A DNA stretch of 64,000 nt, from contig NZ_CP004353.1 in assembly GCF_000550805.1 (NCBI RefSeq), forward strand, positions 2,867,781 through 2,931,780. Reading direction: 5' to 3'. Source of the DNA: Corynebacterium vitaeruminis DSM 20294. Its GTDB lineage: Bacteria > Actinomycetota > Actinomycetes > Mycobacteriales > Mycobacteriaceae. Every line of letters starts with the position of its first letter. Position 1 is the first letter of the stretch. Made by a program: the position numbers and the translations under genes. The notes under the pieces are model-generated. The model was given only the letters and a program-made list of their open reading frames with translations, did not search any database and was not told where the DNA came from. Shown here in pieces: positions 18,494 through 30,202 of the stretch.

Positions 18494-19219
18494 ATGACCC
18501 TTCCGACACAGCCGGAGCAATACGTGCTCATCGTCGAAGACGAAAGGCCCCTATCGAAGATGATCGCGGCCTACCTCGAGCGGGCAGGATTTCGCGTGGG
18601 ACAGGAATTCACAGGCCCCGACGCGGTCGCCACCGCCCGCCTGACCGCGCCCGATGTCATCATCCTCGACCTCGGCCTGCCCGGGATGGACGGGCTCGAG
18701 GTATGCCAGAAAATCCGCGAGTTTTCCGACTGCTACATCCTCATGCTCACCGCCCGGGGTGCCGAAGAAGACCGGATAACGGGGCTGACTACCGGGGCGG
18801 ATGACTACCTCTCCAAGCCCTTTAGCGTGCGCGAGCTCGTCACCCGCATTCACACGCTTCTGCGGCGCCCCCGCGCCCGGCAAGCCACCAAGGAAACGGC
18901 CAGCACAGCGATAGATCCGGCACACACAGTAGTCGAGGATCTCACCATCGACACCGCCGCCCATCAGGCCTGGTGTGCAGGCCGCGAGGTGGCACTCACC
19001 AAACTCGAGTTTGACCTGTTGCAGGCACTGGCCACCAAACCCGGCCAGGTGCTCAGCCGCGAGGAACTGGTCGCAACCGTGTGGGAGACGGACTGGATAG
19101 GGGAGGAGCGCGTCGTCGACGTGCATGTAGGCAATGTCAGGCGCAAGCTCGCAAGCCACGGCAGCCGCGCCACCATCGCCACCGTGCGCGGGGTCGGCTA
19201 CCGAATGGGACAGCCATGA
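18494..19219 (+). CDS. OmpR-family response regulator (probable copper response)
   Basis: A 241-residue regulator: receiver domain with IVEDE at the start, phosphorylated Asp in VIILDLGLPGMDGLEV (about residue 57) and the conserved Lys in DYLSKPFSVREL. A C-terminal winged helix follows (KLEFDLLQALATKPGQVLSREEL ... VDVHVGNVRRKLA ... TVRGVGYRM). Copper control (CopR-like) is inferred from the divergent cueP-oxidase operon. Its stop overlaps the kinase start (ATGA). Confidence 0.87.
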   Translation: MTLPTQPEQYVLIVEDERPLSKMIAAYLERAGFRVGQEFTGPDAVATARLTAPDVIILDLGLPGMDGLEVCQKIREFSDCYILMLTARGAEEDRITGLTTGADDYLSKPFSVRELVTRIHTLLRRPRARQATKETASTAIDPAHTVVEDLTIDTAAHQAWCAGREVALTKLEFDLLQALATKPGQVLSREELVATVWETDWIGEERVVDVHVGNVRRKLASHGSRATIATVRGVGYRMGQP

Positions 19220-20439
19220 ACCGAGTACCGCTCAGCATCAGATTTCTCTTGGCTCAAATCGCCGTTGCGGCGGCGAGCCTGCTGGCGGCCGGGGCAATCG
19301 CCCTTGTTATCGGGCCGCGGCTGTTCCACGAGCACCTGCTCATGGCGGGCCTGTCAGATCCCTCCAGTGAGCTCACCCACGTCGAGCAGGCCTACCGCGA
19401 TGCCGGGGCGGCTACCCTTTCGGTTGCGATCATTGTCGCCTCCCTGTGCGCCGGTGTCGCCGGGTGGCTTTTGTCGCTGCGCATCAAGCGCCCCCTCACC
19501 GAGCTCACCCGCGCAGCCTCGGACGTGGCCCAGGGACGTTACGCTACCCGGGTGCCTACCGACGTCGCCCGTGCCGCAGGCCCCGAGATGGCCATGCTCA
19601 CCAGCGCCTTTAACATCATGGCCGAGCGTATCGACAACACCGAGGCGCTGCGCCGGCAGCTCCTTTCCGATCTCGCCCACGAGATGGCCACGCCGGTGTC
19701 CGTGCTCGGCGTGTATTGCGAGGGGCTTCAGGACGACGTCGTGGAGTGGAACCAAGAGACCCAAGACGTCTTCGACGAACAACTAGGACGCCTCAAGCGC
19801 CTCATTGCCGACATCGACGAGGTCTCCCGCGCGCAGGAGCGGCGCATCGAATTGCACCGGCAACCGATCTCCCTAGCGGAGCTGGTGCAGGTGACTTACT
19901 CCTCCTATCGCGAGCCCTACGCCACCAAAGGGGTCCAGCTCCACCTGCGCGCCATCCCACAGCAATGGGTGGTCAACGCCGATAGGCAAAGGCTCGGGCA
20001 GGTACTGGGCAACCTCCTAGCCAACGCCCTGCGCCATACGCCGCCGGGTGGCACGGTCACCATCTTTGCCGAAGGGCCCGGTATCGAGAGTTCCATTGTT
20101 TCAGGCGACGGCGCGGGCGGAGTGGGGGATGGGGTCGTGCCTGTTGCGCACGCGGGCAGCGGAGGGAGTGCCGCTACCGGCATGGTGCGCATAGGAGTCA
20201 GCGACACCGGAGAGGGCCTGAGCCCCGACCAGCAGGCGCGGGTGTTCGAGCGTTTCTATCGCGGGGACGGTGCCCGCAGCACCTCCGGTGGAGGATCCGG
20301 CGTTGGGCTGACCATCGCCCGTGGGCTCGTCGAGGCTCACGGCGGAACGCTGTCCGTAACCTCACCCGGCCTCGGCAAGGGAGCGACCTTCACCTTCACG
20401 CTTCCCCTGGGTGAGGGGATGCCGAACAGCACGCAGTAG
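19216..20439 (+). CDS. Sensor histidine kinase (probable copper sensor)
   Basis: A 407-residue kinase with two transmembrane helices (about residues 9-31 and 64-88) and a short extracytoplasmic loop of about 30 residues containing FHEHLLMAG, a His/Met cluster that suits metal sensing. A HAMP linker, the H-box LLSDLAHEMATPVSVL and an ATP domain with N-, G1- (GVSDTGEGL) and G2-like (GGGSGVGLTI) boxes follow. The ATG overlaps the regulator stop. The ATP domain carries a Gly/Ala/Ser-rich insertion (about residues 296-320). Confidence 0.87.
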   Translation: MNRVPLSIRFLLAQIAVAAASLLAAGAIALVIGPRLFHEHLLMAGLSDPSSELTHVEQAYRDAGAATLSVAIIVASLCAGVAGWLLSLRIKRPLTELTRAASDVAQGRYATRVPTDVARAAGPEMAMLTSAFNIMAERIDNTEALRRQLLSDLAHEMATPVSVLGVYCEGLQDDVVEWNQETQDVFDEQLGRLKRLIADIDEVSRAQERRIELHRQPISLAELVQVTYSSYREPYATKGVQLHLRAIPQQWVVNADRQRLGQVLGNLLANALRHTPPGGTVTIFAEGPGIESSIVSGDGAGGVGDGVVPVAHAGSGGSAATGMVRIGVSDTGEGLSPDQQARVFERFYRGDGARSTSGGGSGVGLTIARGLVEAHGGTLSVTSPGLGKGATFTFTLPLGEGMPNSTQ

Positions 20440-20466
20440 CGTTTCGGGCAGCCGGCAACTGGCCGA

Positions 20467-20482
20467 TGTTTCACGTGAAACA
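20467..20482. other. parS site (perfect)
   Basis: TGTTTCACGTGAAACA is the exact ParB-binding consensus. It is intergenic, directly against the terminator that follows. It lies about 43 kb from the origin-like region and is the most distal parS in the window. Confidence 0.95.
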
Positions 20483-20516
20483 CCCCGCCTCCCTCATTCT
20501 TATGAGGGAGGCGGGG
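20483..20516. terminator. Bidirectional terminator between converging genes
   Basis: CCCCGCCTCCCTCAT pairs over 15 bp with ATGAGGGAGGCGGGG (loop TCTT). T-rich sequence follows on the plus strand. It separates the sensor kinase from the symporter gene. Confidence 0.9.
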
Positions 20517-20538
20517 TGTTATTGCGTATAGCTACAGG

Positions 20539-21783
20539 TTAGTCCTGCTCGTCGAGGCCAGAGATGGCAGCAGCGAGGCCGAGATCGTCCTCGTCGTCAA
20601 GTTCGGAGCGCTCGATGTTGCCCTTGGCAAACTTGTCGACGACCATCGCAATGGCGCCGTCGCCAGTGACGTTACAAGCGGTGCCGAAGGAGTCGATGGC
20701 GATGTAGGCGGCAATCATGAGTGCAACCTGATCGTCGTTAAAGCCCAGGCTGGAGGAAAGCAGGCCGACCGCGGCCATGATGGCGCCACCAGGAACGCCC
20801 GGCGCGGCAACCATCGTCACGCCCAGCATGAGGATGAAGCCGACGGCGGTGCCCAGCGGAATATCCATGCCGTCCATGAACATGATGGCGAAGGCGAACA
20901 GCGTAATCTTCATCATCGAGCCGGACAGGTGGATGGTCGCGCACAGCGGGATGACGAAGCCCGCGACCGACTTGGAGATGCCGTTCTTGCGGGCACACTC
21001 GTAGGTGAGCGGGATGGTTGCGGCCGAAGACGAGGTGCCCAGCGCGGTGAAGTAGGCGGGCATCATGTTCTTCAGCGCGCGCAGCGGGTTCTTGCCCGCG
21101 ATGGAACCGGCGGCGGTGAACTGCAGCAGCAGGAGGACGAAGCTCATGCAGATGGCGAGAACTAGGACCTTGGCGAAGGCGGAGAGAGTGTCCACCAGGT
21201 TGCCGTTCATGCCCAAAGACAGGAACATGCCGAAGATGTAGATCGGCAGCAGGGGCACGATGAAGGAGGAGATCACCTTCATGACCACGCGGCGCAGGTC
21301 GGCGACGCCGCCGTAGAGGGTATCGGACTTCACGCTGGTCATCGCCACGCCCACGACGAAGGCGAGGATGAGTGCGGTCATGACCTCCATCGGGGCCGGC
21401 ATGTCGACCTTGATGAACGGCTGCAGCGCGCCCTCCTCGATGTCGGAGACGGTCACCTTCGCGTGCCCCGCGAGCAGGGTGGGGTAGAGGGCGGTGGCCA
21501 CGCCCCAGGCGATGAGCCCGGAGACCAGCGCGGAGCCGTAGGCGATGCCCGTGGTGATCGCCAGCCACTTGCCCGCCCCGCGACCCAGGCCCGCGATGGC
21601 CGGGGTGATGAGCGCGAAGATGAGGACCGGGACGAAGAAGCTCAGGAAGTTACCGAACAGCCCGTTGAAGGTGACGAACACGCGGGCCAGCGGCACTGGG
21701 AAGAAGAAGCTGCACACGATGCCCAGGATGATCGCGACGACGATCCTGAACAGCAGCGACGATGACAGTCGTTTGAAGTCCAT
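20539..21783 (-). CDS. Sodium:dicarboxylate (DAACS) symporter
   Basis: A 414-residue membrane transporter of the glutamate/C4-dicarboxylate family. It shows the Ser-rich loop (LGTSSSAATIPLTYECARKNG), the NMDGT-equivalent segment (IHLSGSMMKITLFAFAIMFMDG) and the final substrate-binding helix with DSFGTACNVTGD. It imports an anionic amino acid or dicarboxylate with Na+ or H+. The NxTGD sequence near the end is intact. Single-gene unit, ATG after AAAGG. Confidence 0.9.
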   Translation of the reverse strand: MDFKRLSSSLLFRIVVAIILGIVCSFFFPVPLARVFVTFNGLFGNFLSFFVPVLIFALITPAIAGLGRGAGKWLAITTGIAYGSALVSGLIAWGVATALYPTLLAGHAKVTVSDIEEGALQPFIKVDMPAPMEVMTALILAFVVGVAMTSVKSDTLYGGVADLRRVVMKVISSFIVPLLPIYIFGMFLSLGMNGNLVDTLSAFAKVLVLAICMSFVLLLLQFTAAGSIAGKNPLRALKNMMPAYFTALGTSSSAATIPLTYECARKNGISKSVAGFVIPLCATIHLSGSMMKITLFAFAIMFMDGMDIPLGTAVGFILMLGVTMVAAPGVPGGAIMAAVGLLSSSLGFNDDQVALMIAAYIAIDSFGTACNVTGDGAIAMVVDKFAKGNIERSELDDEDDLGLAAAISGLDEQD

Positions 21784-22155
21784 GATGAAACCTTTGTGAG
21801 ATTCGTGTGATTATGCGGTTGGGAAAGTCCCATCATTCCCACTGCGGGTGGCGTGGGGCGTGGGCTCAAAAAACACGCGCTGGCGCCGCGACTTGGGGCG
21901 AGGCCCTTTGGCCGGTGCGCCGTCCCGAAGCTCGATCGATCAAGCTCGGGGGCGGGTTAAGGCATAATTTACGCGGTGGGAAACGAATTACCTATTCATA
22001 TATAGGTTTCGGGCTGCGAAATTTCTCACTTTTGCAGGCTTAAAGCCACATCAAAGCGCCCGGATGGTCAATGCGGGCACCAACCCAACGCCACGGGGGA
22101 GAGGCCGCCCGCGCGGAGTGCGAGCACGGCGCGGGAGGGGGATAGAGTAGGTGCC
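21784..22155. other. Divergent intergenic region
   Basis: No gene is seen. CCTAT-TCAT-ATATAGG near 21987-22002 is a palindrome-like element, one of several TATATAGG-type sequences in the window. GAGCTTGATCGATCGAGCTTCG (minus strand, about 21928-21948) is a second near-palindrome. Confidence 0.4.
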
Positions 22156-22608
22156 ATGATCATCGGCATTATCCTCTCCGTCTTGGGCATCGCCCTCTTT
22201 GTCATCGGCGCGCTAGCGTGGACCCGGCGCCTCCCCGGCAACTCGGTGGTGGGCATCAAGGTCCCCGAGGTGCGCAAGTCCGAAGAGGTCTGGAAGGCAT
22301 CGCACCAGGTCGCGGGCCCGGTGTGGGTGGTGGCCGCCATCGCGTGGATCCTCGGCGCCTTCCTCGCGTTCATCGCCACCGGCTGGATGTGGATCCTGCC
22401 CGCACTGGCGTTTGTCGGCGGCATCATCCTGCTCAGCGTTGGCGCGAACTACGGCGCCCGCACCGCGGTGCTTCTCGACGAGCATCTCAACGCCGAGGAC
22501 GGCTGCGAGGACGGAAGCTGCGACTGCGGCGACGGCGGCTGCGGGAGCGCCCCCGCCCAGGTCGACCTCGACGCGGCCCGGCGCGCGGCCAGCGCCCAGG
22601 ACAGCTAG
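22156..22608 (+). CDS. SdpI-family membrane protein with Cys-rich tail
   Basis: A 150-residue protein with three hydrophobic helices. WTRRLPGNSVVGIKVPEVRKSEEVWKASH matches the SdpI motif (LPxNxxxGIRxPxTxxSxxxWxxxH). SdpI of Bacillus gives immunity to the SdpC toxin; actinobacterial members are not assigned. The C-terminus is unusual: CEDGSCDCGDGGC, four Cys in 13 residues with Asp/Gly, which may bind a metal. TAGAGT lies 7 bp before the ATG (leaderless). Confidence 0.75.
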   Translation: MIIGIILSVLGIALFVIGALAWTRRLPGNSVVGIKVPEVRKSEEVWKASHQVAGPVWVVAAIAWILGAFLAFIATGWMWILPALAFVGGIILLSVGANYGARTAVLLDEHLNAEDGCEDGSCDCGDGGCGSAPAQVDLDAARRAASAQDS

Positions 22609-22645
22609 GCACCTCCGTTTCCTCCCCCGCCTTCGCCGTGTCCCC

Positions 22646-22675
22646 TTGCACGGGACAAAGAAGGTGGGGTAATTT
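22646..22675 (+). promoter_or_regulatory. trp operon promoter
   Basis: TTGCAC (22646-22651), an 18-bp spacer and TAATTT (22670-22675). The -10 ends 7 bp before the leader GTG, so transcription likely begins at the leader start codon. Confidence 0.7.
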
Positions 22676-22682
22676 TTCTTTC

Positions 22683-22721
22683 GTGAACACATCGATGCGT
22701 AACTGGTGGTGGCGCGCTTAA
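22683..22721 (+). CDS. trpL: trp leader peptide with three Trp codons
   Basis: Twelve codons starting with GTG (VNTSMRNWWWRA) with three consecutive TGG codons. Ribosome stalling here when Trp is scarce would let the downstream RNA fold as antiterminator. The WWW run is like that in the C. glutamicum trp leader. A GTG start is preferred over the internal ATG at 22695 because TAATTT lies 7 bp before it (leaderless). Confidence 0.85.
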   Translation: MNTSMRNWWWRA

Positions 22722-22755
22722 CCGGCGGGCCATTGTGGTGCATCAATTTTTCCTT

Positions 22756-22796
22756 GGCTCGCACAAGCTTCTTCGACGAAGCGGCGGGCCTTTTTT
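22756..22796 (+). terminator. trp attenuator
   Basis: GGCTCGC (22756-22762) pairs with GCGGGCC (22784-22790), with an inner GCTTC/GAAGC stem, followed by six T. The upstream GGCGGGCC (22724-22731) can compete for pairing. This is a classical attenuation layout between the leader peptide and trpB1. Confidence 0.8.
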
Positions 22797-22879
22797 GCTA
22801 GCAGGAACTGGCCAAGCCGCAGAAGTTGAAGAGGCGACAACCCCCATAGAACCAACTTCTTGAAAGGCTTTAGCAGATA

Positions 22880-24232
<1,353 letters not shown>

Positions 24233-24280
24233 GCAATTACCGGTCGCCTTATAGAATGGGCCGGAAGCGAAAGGTATTTT

Positions 24281-25828
24281 ATGATCGTCGATAAGCGAGA
24301 AGTGCGCTATCACGAGGACGCCTCGGCGTTGTTCGCCCACTTGGGCGGCCTCGATGCGCAGGACTCGGTGCTGCTGGAGTCCAGCGACATCGAGTCGAAG
24401 AAGAACACCATGTGTGTGGCCATCCTGTCCGCGGCCGTGCGGGTGACCTGCGTGGGGCAGGAGGTGACGGCGGAGGCGCTCACCGACACCGGTAGGGCCA
24501 TCGTCGAGCGGCTGCGCGGCCAGCTGTCCGGGTACGTCACCGCGGGCGCGGGGGACACCGTGACCTTCGGCTTCTCGCTGTCCGACGAGCACGACGAGCG
24601 CCGTCGCCTCCAGGCGCCCAGCACGGCCGAGGTGCTGCGCAAGCTGCAGCTCGACGCGGGCTACGCGGGCGAGTACCTGCCCTTCCTCGGCGGCGGCTTC
24701 GCCTTCGACTACCTCGACACCTTCGAGAAGCTGCCCGCAGTCGGCCCGGGCCCCAACACCTACCCCGACTACCAGTTCCTCGTGGCGGAGACCTACCTGG
24801 TCATCGATCACCTTTCTCGCACCGCCGAGGTGGAAGCCGTAGGCGTCGACAAGCACGAGCTAGACGCCCGCCTCGACGACCTCGCTGACCGCATCGCGAG
24901 CGCCCCGACCTCCTACGACGAGCCCGCGACCAGCGCCGATGGGCCGCTGAAGGTGCTCGCGACGGTGACCGACGACGACTTCCGCGACCAGGTCAAGGCG
25001 CTCAAGGGCAACATTTACGACGGCGACATCTACCAGGTCGTGCCCGCGCGCGCCTTCGAGATGACCTGCACCGACGCTTTCGCCGCTTATCGACGCCTAC
25101 GGTCGACCAACCCCAGCCCCTATATGTTCTACGTGCGCGGCCTGGCGGCGGGCAAGACCTACGAGCTCATCGGCGCCTCGCCGGAGTCCAACCTCAAGTT
25201 CGATGTCGACACCCGCGAGGTGCAGCTGTACCCGATCGCCGGGACCCGGCCGCGCGGGCTCAATCCCGACGGCACGGTCAACCACGAGCTCGACATCCGC
25301 GCCGAGCTGGACATGCGCACCGACGCCAAGGAGATCGCCGAGCACACGATGCTCGTGGACCTGGCCCGCAACGACCTGGCCCGCGTCGCGGTGCCCGCCA
25401 CCCGCCGGGTCGCCGACCTGCTGCAGGTGGACCGCTACTCGCGCGTCATGCACCTGGTCAGCCGCGTGACCGCGACGCTGGATCCCGACTTCGACGCGCT
25501 CGACGCCTACCGCGCGTGCATGAACATGGGCACGCTGACCGGCGCACCAAAATTGCGCGCAATGGAATTGCTGCGTGGAGTCGAGGGGACCCGGCGCGGC
25601 TCCTACGGCGGCGCCGTGGGGTACCTGCGCGGCGACGGCTCCATGGACACCTGCATCGTCATCCGCTCCGCCTTCATCCAGGACGGCAAGGCCATCGTGC
25701 AGGCGGGCGCGGGCGTGGTTCGCGACTCGGTCCCGCAGTCGGAGGCCGACGAGACGCTGCACAAGGCCTACGCGGTGATCAACGCCATCGCCCTGGCACA
25801 GGGAACGACCCCGGAGGTTATCCGCTAA
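24281..25828 (+). CDS. trpE: Anthranilate synthase component I
   Basis: A 515-residue chorismate-using enzyme; with TrpG it makes anthranilate. The N-terminal feedback segment has LLESSD, the Trp-binding motif. The C-terminal catalytic part has DGDIYQVVPARAF, NPSPYMFY, YPIAGTRPRG, GTLTGAPKLRAMELL and the closing GAGVVRDS with AGAG. ATG at 24281 after GAAAGG. A TATAGAAT sequence 25 bp upstream could be a weak internal promoter. Its stop overlaps the trpG start. Confidence 0.96.
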   Translation: MIVDKREVRYHEDASALFAHLGGLDAQDSVLLESSDIESKKNTMCVAILSAAVRVTCVGQEVTAEALTDTGRAIVERLRGQLSGYVTAGAGDTVTFGFSLSDEHDERRRLQAPSTAEVLRKLQLDAGYAGEYLPFLGGGFAFDYLDTFEKLPAVGPGPNTYPDYQFLVAETYLVIDHLSRTAEVEAVGVDKHELDARLDDLADRIASAPTSYDEPATSADGPLKVLATVTDDDFRDQVKALKGNIYDGDIYQVVPARAFEMTCTDAFAAYRRLRSTNPSPYMFYVRGLAAGKTYELIGASPESNLKFDVDTREVQLYPIAGTRPRGLNPDGTVNHELDIRAELDMRTDAKEIAEHTMLVDLARNDLARVAVPATRRVADLLQVDRYSRVMHLVSRVTATLDPDFDALDAYRACMNMGTLTGAPKLRAMELLRGVEGTRRGSYGGAVGYLRGDGSMDTCIVIRSAFIQDGKAIVQAGAGVVRDSVPQSEADETLHKAYAVINAIALAQGTTPEVIR

Positions 25829-26463
25829 TGAACCGCAACCAGGACATCCACGTCGTCCTCTTGGACAACCACGACTCCTTCGTCTACAACCTGGTCGACG
25901 CCTTCGCCGTGGGCGGCTACCGCTGCACGGTGTTCCGCAACACGGTCTCCGGGGAGGAGATCCTCGCCGCCGAACCGGACCTCATCGTGCTCTCGCCCGG
26001 GCCCGGCCACCCGCTGGAGGCGGGCAACATGATGCGCCTCATCGAGGCGACTATCGGGAAGATCCCGCTCCTGGGCATCTGCCTGGGCTTCCAGGCGCTG
26101 CTGGAGCACTTCGGCGGCAAGGTCGGCCCGTGCGGGCCGGTGCACGGCACCACCGACCGGATGACGCTCACCGAGGCGGGGCTTGAAAGCCCCATCTTCG
26201 CCGACCTCACCGTCGACGCCGGGCCGGAGAACGGCTTCCAGGGCACGAAGGTGCCGATCGCCCGCTACCACTCGCTGGGCTGCACGCAGGCCGATAAGCT
26301 GGTCTCGCTGGGCACCTGCGACTCGGAGATCGGCGAGGTCATCATGGCCGCGCAGACCCCGGACGGAAAGGGCATCGGCCTGCAGTTCCACCCGGAGTCG
26401 GTGCTCTCCCCGAAGGGGCCGATCATCCTCGATCGCTGCATCGAGGCGCTTCTTAACGCTTAG
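25828..26463 (+). CDS. trpG: Anthranilate synthase component II (glutamine amidotransferase)
   Basis: A 211-residue class I glutaminase supplying ammonia to TrpE. The triad is visible: Cys in PLLGICLGFQALLEHFGG, His and Glu in GLQFHPESVLS. It also has the oxyanion segment LSPGPGHP. The ATG overlaps the trpE TAA by one base (TAATG), with GGAGG upstream, giving translational coupling. A stand-alone TrpG, not fused to TrpD. Confidence 0.95.
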   Translation: MNRNQDIHVVLLDNHDSFVYNLVDAFAVGGYRCTVFRNTVSGEEILAAEPDLIVLSPGPGHPLEAGNMMRLIEATIGKIPLLGICLGFQALLEHFGGKVGPCGPVHGTTDRMTLTEAGLESPIFADLTVDAGPENGFQGTKVPIARYHSLGCTQADKLVSLGTCDSEIGEVIMAAQTPDGKGIGLQFHPESVLSPKGPIILDRCIEALLNA

Positions 26464-26498
26464 TTTTCATTGCACACAATAGTAACGAGGTAAATTTT

Positions 26499-27527
26499 AT
26501 GTCCACCGCAGAACACGTCGAGAAGCTCATCGCCTTCCTCGATAACTTTGAGCCCACCATCGAGGAAGCAGAGGAGGTCTTCCGCCCGCTGACCTTCGGC
26601 GAGTACGAGGACATCCACATCGCGGCCCTTCTGGCCACCCTGCGCACCCGCGGGGAGACCTTCGCTGACGTCGTGGGCGCCGCCCGCGCCTTCCTCGATG
26701 CCGCACGCCCGTTCCCCGTCAGTGGGGAAGGGGTGCTGGACACCGCCGGCACCGGCGGCGACGGCGCCAACACCATCAACATCACCACCGGTGCCTCGCT
26801 CATCGCGGCCGCTGGCGGCTGCAAGGTGGTCAAGTGCGGCAACCGCTCCGTGAGCTCCAAGTCGGGCTCCGCGGATGTCCTCGAGGCGCTCAACATCTCG
26901 CTCGACCTCGACCCCGAGCGCGCCGTGCGCCAGTTCGAGGCCTCCAACTTCACCTTCCTGTTCGCGCCCGCCTACCACCCGGCGATCGCGCACGTCATGC
27001 CGGTTCGCCGCGCGCTGAAGGTGCCCACCATCTTCAACACCCTGGGCCCGATCCTCTCCCCGGTGCGCCCGCAGTTCCAGATCATGGGCATCGCGAAGCC
27101 GGAGATGGGTCAGATGATCGCGGAGGTCTTCCGCGAGCTCGGCCGCGACCGCGCGCTCGTCGTCCACGGCGCGGGCACCGACGAGATCGCGGTGCATGGC
27201 ACCACGCAGGTCTGGGAGCTGCGCGACGGCGAGATCACCCACTACGAGCTCACCCCCTCCGACCTGGGCGTGGGCACCTACCAGCTGTCCGACCTGGCCG
27301 GCGGCGACGGCACCGAGAACGCCCGCCTCATGCGCGAGAGCTTCGCCGGCCGCGGCCCGCAGGCCCACCGCGACGCCCTGGCCGCCAACGCGGGAGCGAT
27401 GTTCTACCTCCACGGCAAGACCGAGACCATCAAGGAGGGCGTGGAGCTGGCCAAGTCGCTGCTAGAGTCCGGCGCGGTGAACAAGTGGCTGCAGTTCCAC
27501 GAGGAGGCCAACTATGGCGGAAAGTAA
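26499..27527 (+). CDS. trpD: Anthranilate phosphoribosyltransferase
   Basis: A 342-residue enzyme that adds phosphoribose to anthranilate. It has the PRPP loop DTAGTGGDGANTINIT, KCGNRSVSSKSGSADVLEALN, and GPILSPVRPQ. Length is standard. The start lies 35 bp after trpG. Its 3' end overlaps the trpCF start by 14 bp. Confidence 0.95.
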   Translation: MSTAEHVEKLIAFLDNFEPTIEEAEEVFRPLTFGEYEDIHIAALLATLRTRGETFADVVGAARAFLDAARPFPVSGEGVLDTAGTGGDGANTINITTGASLIAAAGGCKVVKCGNRSVSSKSGSADVLEALNISLDLDPERAVRQFEASNFTFLFAPAYHPAIAHVMPVRRALKVPTIFNTLGPILSPVRPQFQIMGIAKPEMGQMIAEVFRELGRDRALVVHGAGTDEIAVHGTTQVWELRDGEITHYELTPSDLGVGTYQLSDLAGGDGTENARLMRESFAGRGPQAHRDALAANAGAMFYLHGKTETIKEGVELAKSLLESGAVNKWLQFHEEANYGGK

Positions 27528-28926
27528 GCTTCCCACCGTCCTCGAGGGCATCGTCTCGGCGCGCCGCACGCACCTGGATGAGATTCGGGCTCGGATCGCC
27601 CACGTAGACGTCGACAAGCTAGAAAAATCGGACCGGAGCCTCTTCGACAACCTCTACGGCCACAAGAACGCCTTCATCATGGAGTGCAAGTCGGCCTCGC
27701 CGTCGCTGGGACTCATCCGCGGCGATTACCACCCAGGCGACATCGCGCGCGTCTATTCGCGCTACGCGGCGGGCATCTCGGTGCTGTGCGAGCCGGAGCG
27801 CTTCCACGGCGACTACAACCACCTCGCCACCGTGCGCGCGTCGACCCACCTGCCGGTGCTGTGCAAGGACTTCATCATCGACAAGGTGCAGATCCACGCC
27901 GCCCGTTACTTCGGCGCCGATGCCATCCTGCTCATGCTTTCGGTGCTTGACGACGAGGCCTACGGCACGCTTGCCGCGGAGGCCGAGCGCTTCGGCCTCG
28001 ATGTGCTCACCGAGATCATCGACGAGGAAGAGGTCGAGCGCGCGACGAGGCTCGGCGCGAAGATCTTCGGCATCAACCACCGCAACCTGCACGATCTCTC
28101 CATCGACCTGTCCCGTTCCGGGCGGCTAGCCGGGCTTGCGCCGGAAGGGGTGGCGATCGTCTCCGAGTCCGGCATCCGCGACGTGCAGACCGTCCGCGCG
28201 CTCGGTGGGCACTCCAACGCCTTCCTCGTGGGCTCGCAACTGACCAGCCAGCCGGACGTCGACGCGGCCGCCCGCGAGCTGGTCTACGGGCCGAACAAGG
28301 TGTGCGGCCTTCGCTCCGGAACCGCCGCCCAGGCAGCACGCGCGGCTGGCGCGATCTACGGAGGCCTCATCTTCGAGGAGGCGTCTTCCCGCAATGTTTC
28401 ACGTGAAACATCGGAGGAAATCATCGCCGCCGAGCCCGGCCTGCGTTTCGTGGCCGTCTCCCGCCACACGAGCGGCTGGGAGGAGCTGGCCTTCCCGGGC
28501 ATCGCCGCGCTGCAGATTCACGCGCCCTACCAGGGCTCCGTCGAGGCCGAGCGTGCGCTCGTCGCCTCGGTTCGCGCGGTGGCGGGGGGGCGGGAGGTGT
28601 GGCGCGCCGTCTCCATGAGCGCACCTTCCGCCGGCGAGCTGGCTCGCGCCCTCGCGGACGACGTGGATCGGCTCGTGCTCGACGCGGGCGACGGCGGTAC
28701 CGGCGAGAGCTTCGACTGGTCGACGATCCCGGACGAGGTCAAGGCCAAGTCACTGCTCGCTGGCGGCCTGGGCCTGGACAACGTCTCGGCGGCCCTTGAG
28801 GTCGGCTGCGCTGGCCTCGACCTCAACTCCGGACTGGAATACCCCGCGGGTGCGGGCGTGTGGGCCGGGCACAAGGACGCCGCGGCCATCGCCTCGGCCT
28901 TCCGAACTATCCGCAGCTTCTATTAA
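27514..28926 (+). CDS. trpCF: Bifunctional indole-3-glycerol-phosphate synthase / phosphoribosylanthranilate isomerase
   Basis: A 470-residue fusion. Residues 1-255 form the IGPS barrel (MECKSASPSLGLIR, LCKDFIID, GINHRNLHD, VSESGI). Residues 260-470 form the PRAI barrel (NKVCGLRSG, the phosphate loop LLAGGLGLDN, DLNSGLE). The order of steps is PRAI then IGPS. A perfect parS site (28395-28410) is encoded in the PRAI part as NVSRET, a place that tolerates insertion. The ATG overlaps trpD by 14 bp. Confidence 0.94.
   Translation: MAESKLPTVLEGIVSARRTHLDEIRARIAHVDVDKLEKSDRSLFDNLYGHKNAFIMECKSASPSLGLIRGDYHPGDIARVYSRYAAGISVLCEPERFHGDYNHLATVRASTHLPVLCKDFIIDKVQIHAARYFGADAILLMLSVLDDEAYGTLAAEAERFGLDVLTEIIDEEEVERATRLGAKIFGINHRNLHDLSIDLSRSGRLAGLAPEGVAIVSESGIRDVQTVRALGGHSNAFLVGSQLTSQPDVDAAARELVYGPNKVCGLRSGTAAQAARAAGAIYGGLIFEEASSRNVSRETSEEIIAAEPGLRFVAVSRHTSGWEELAFPGIAALQIHAPYQGSVEAERALVASVRAVAGGREVWRAVSMSAPSAGELARALADDVDRLVLDAGDGGTGESFDWSTIPDEVKAKSLLAGGLGLDNVSAALEVGCAGLDLNSGLEYPAGAGVWAGHKDAAAIASAFRTIRSFY
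28395..28410. other. parS site (perfect) inside trpCF
   Basis: TGTTTCACGTGAAACA, read in frame as VSRET within the isomerase part of trpCF. Confidence 0.95.
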
Positions 28927-28946
28927 TAATTCCAAAGGACTAGACA

Positions 28947-30200
<1,254 letters not shown>

Positions 30201-30202
30201 CC

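Noticed and set aside
28395..28410. The palindrome as a regulator operator inside trpCF
   Set aside because: It is identical to the ParB consensus and recurs at six other places near parAB, so parS is the simpler reading.
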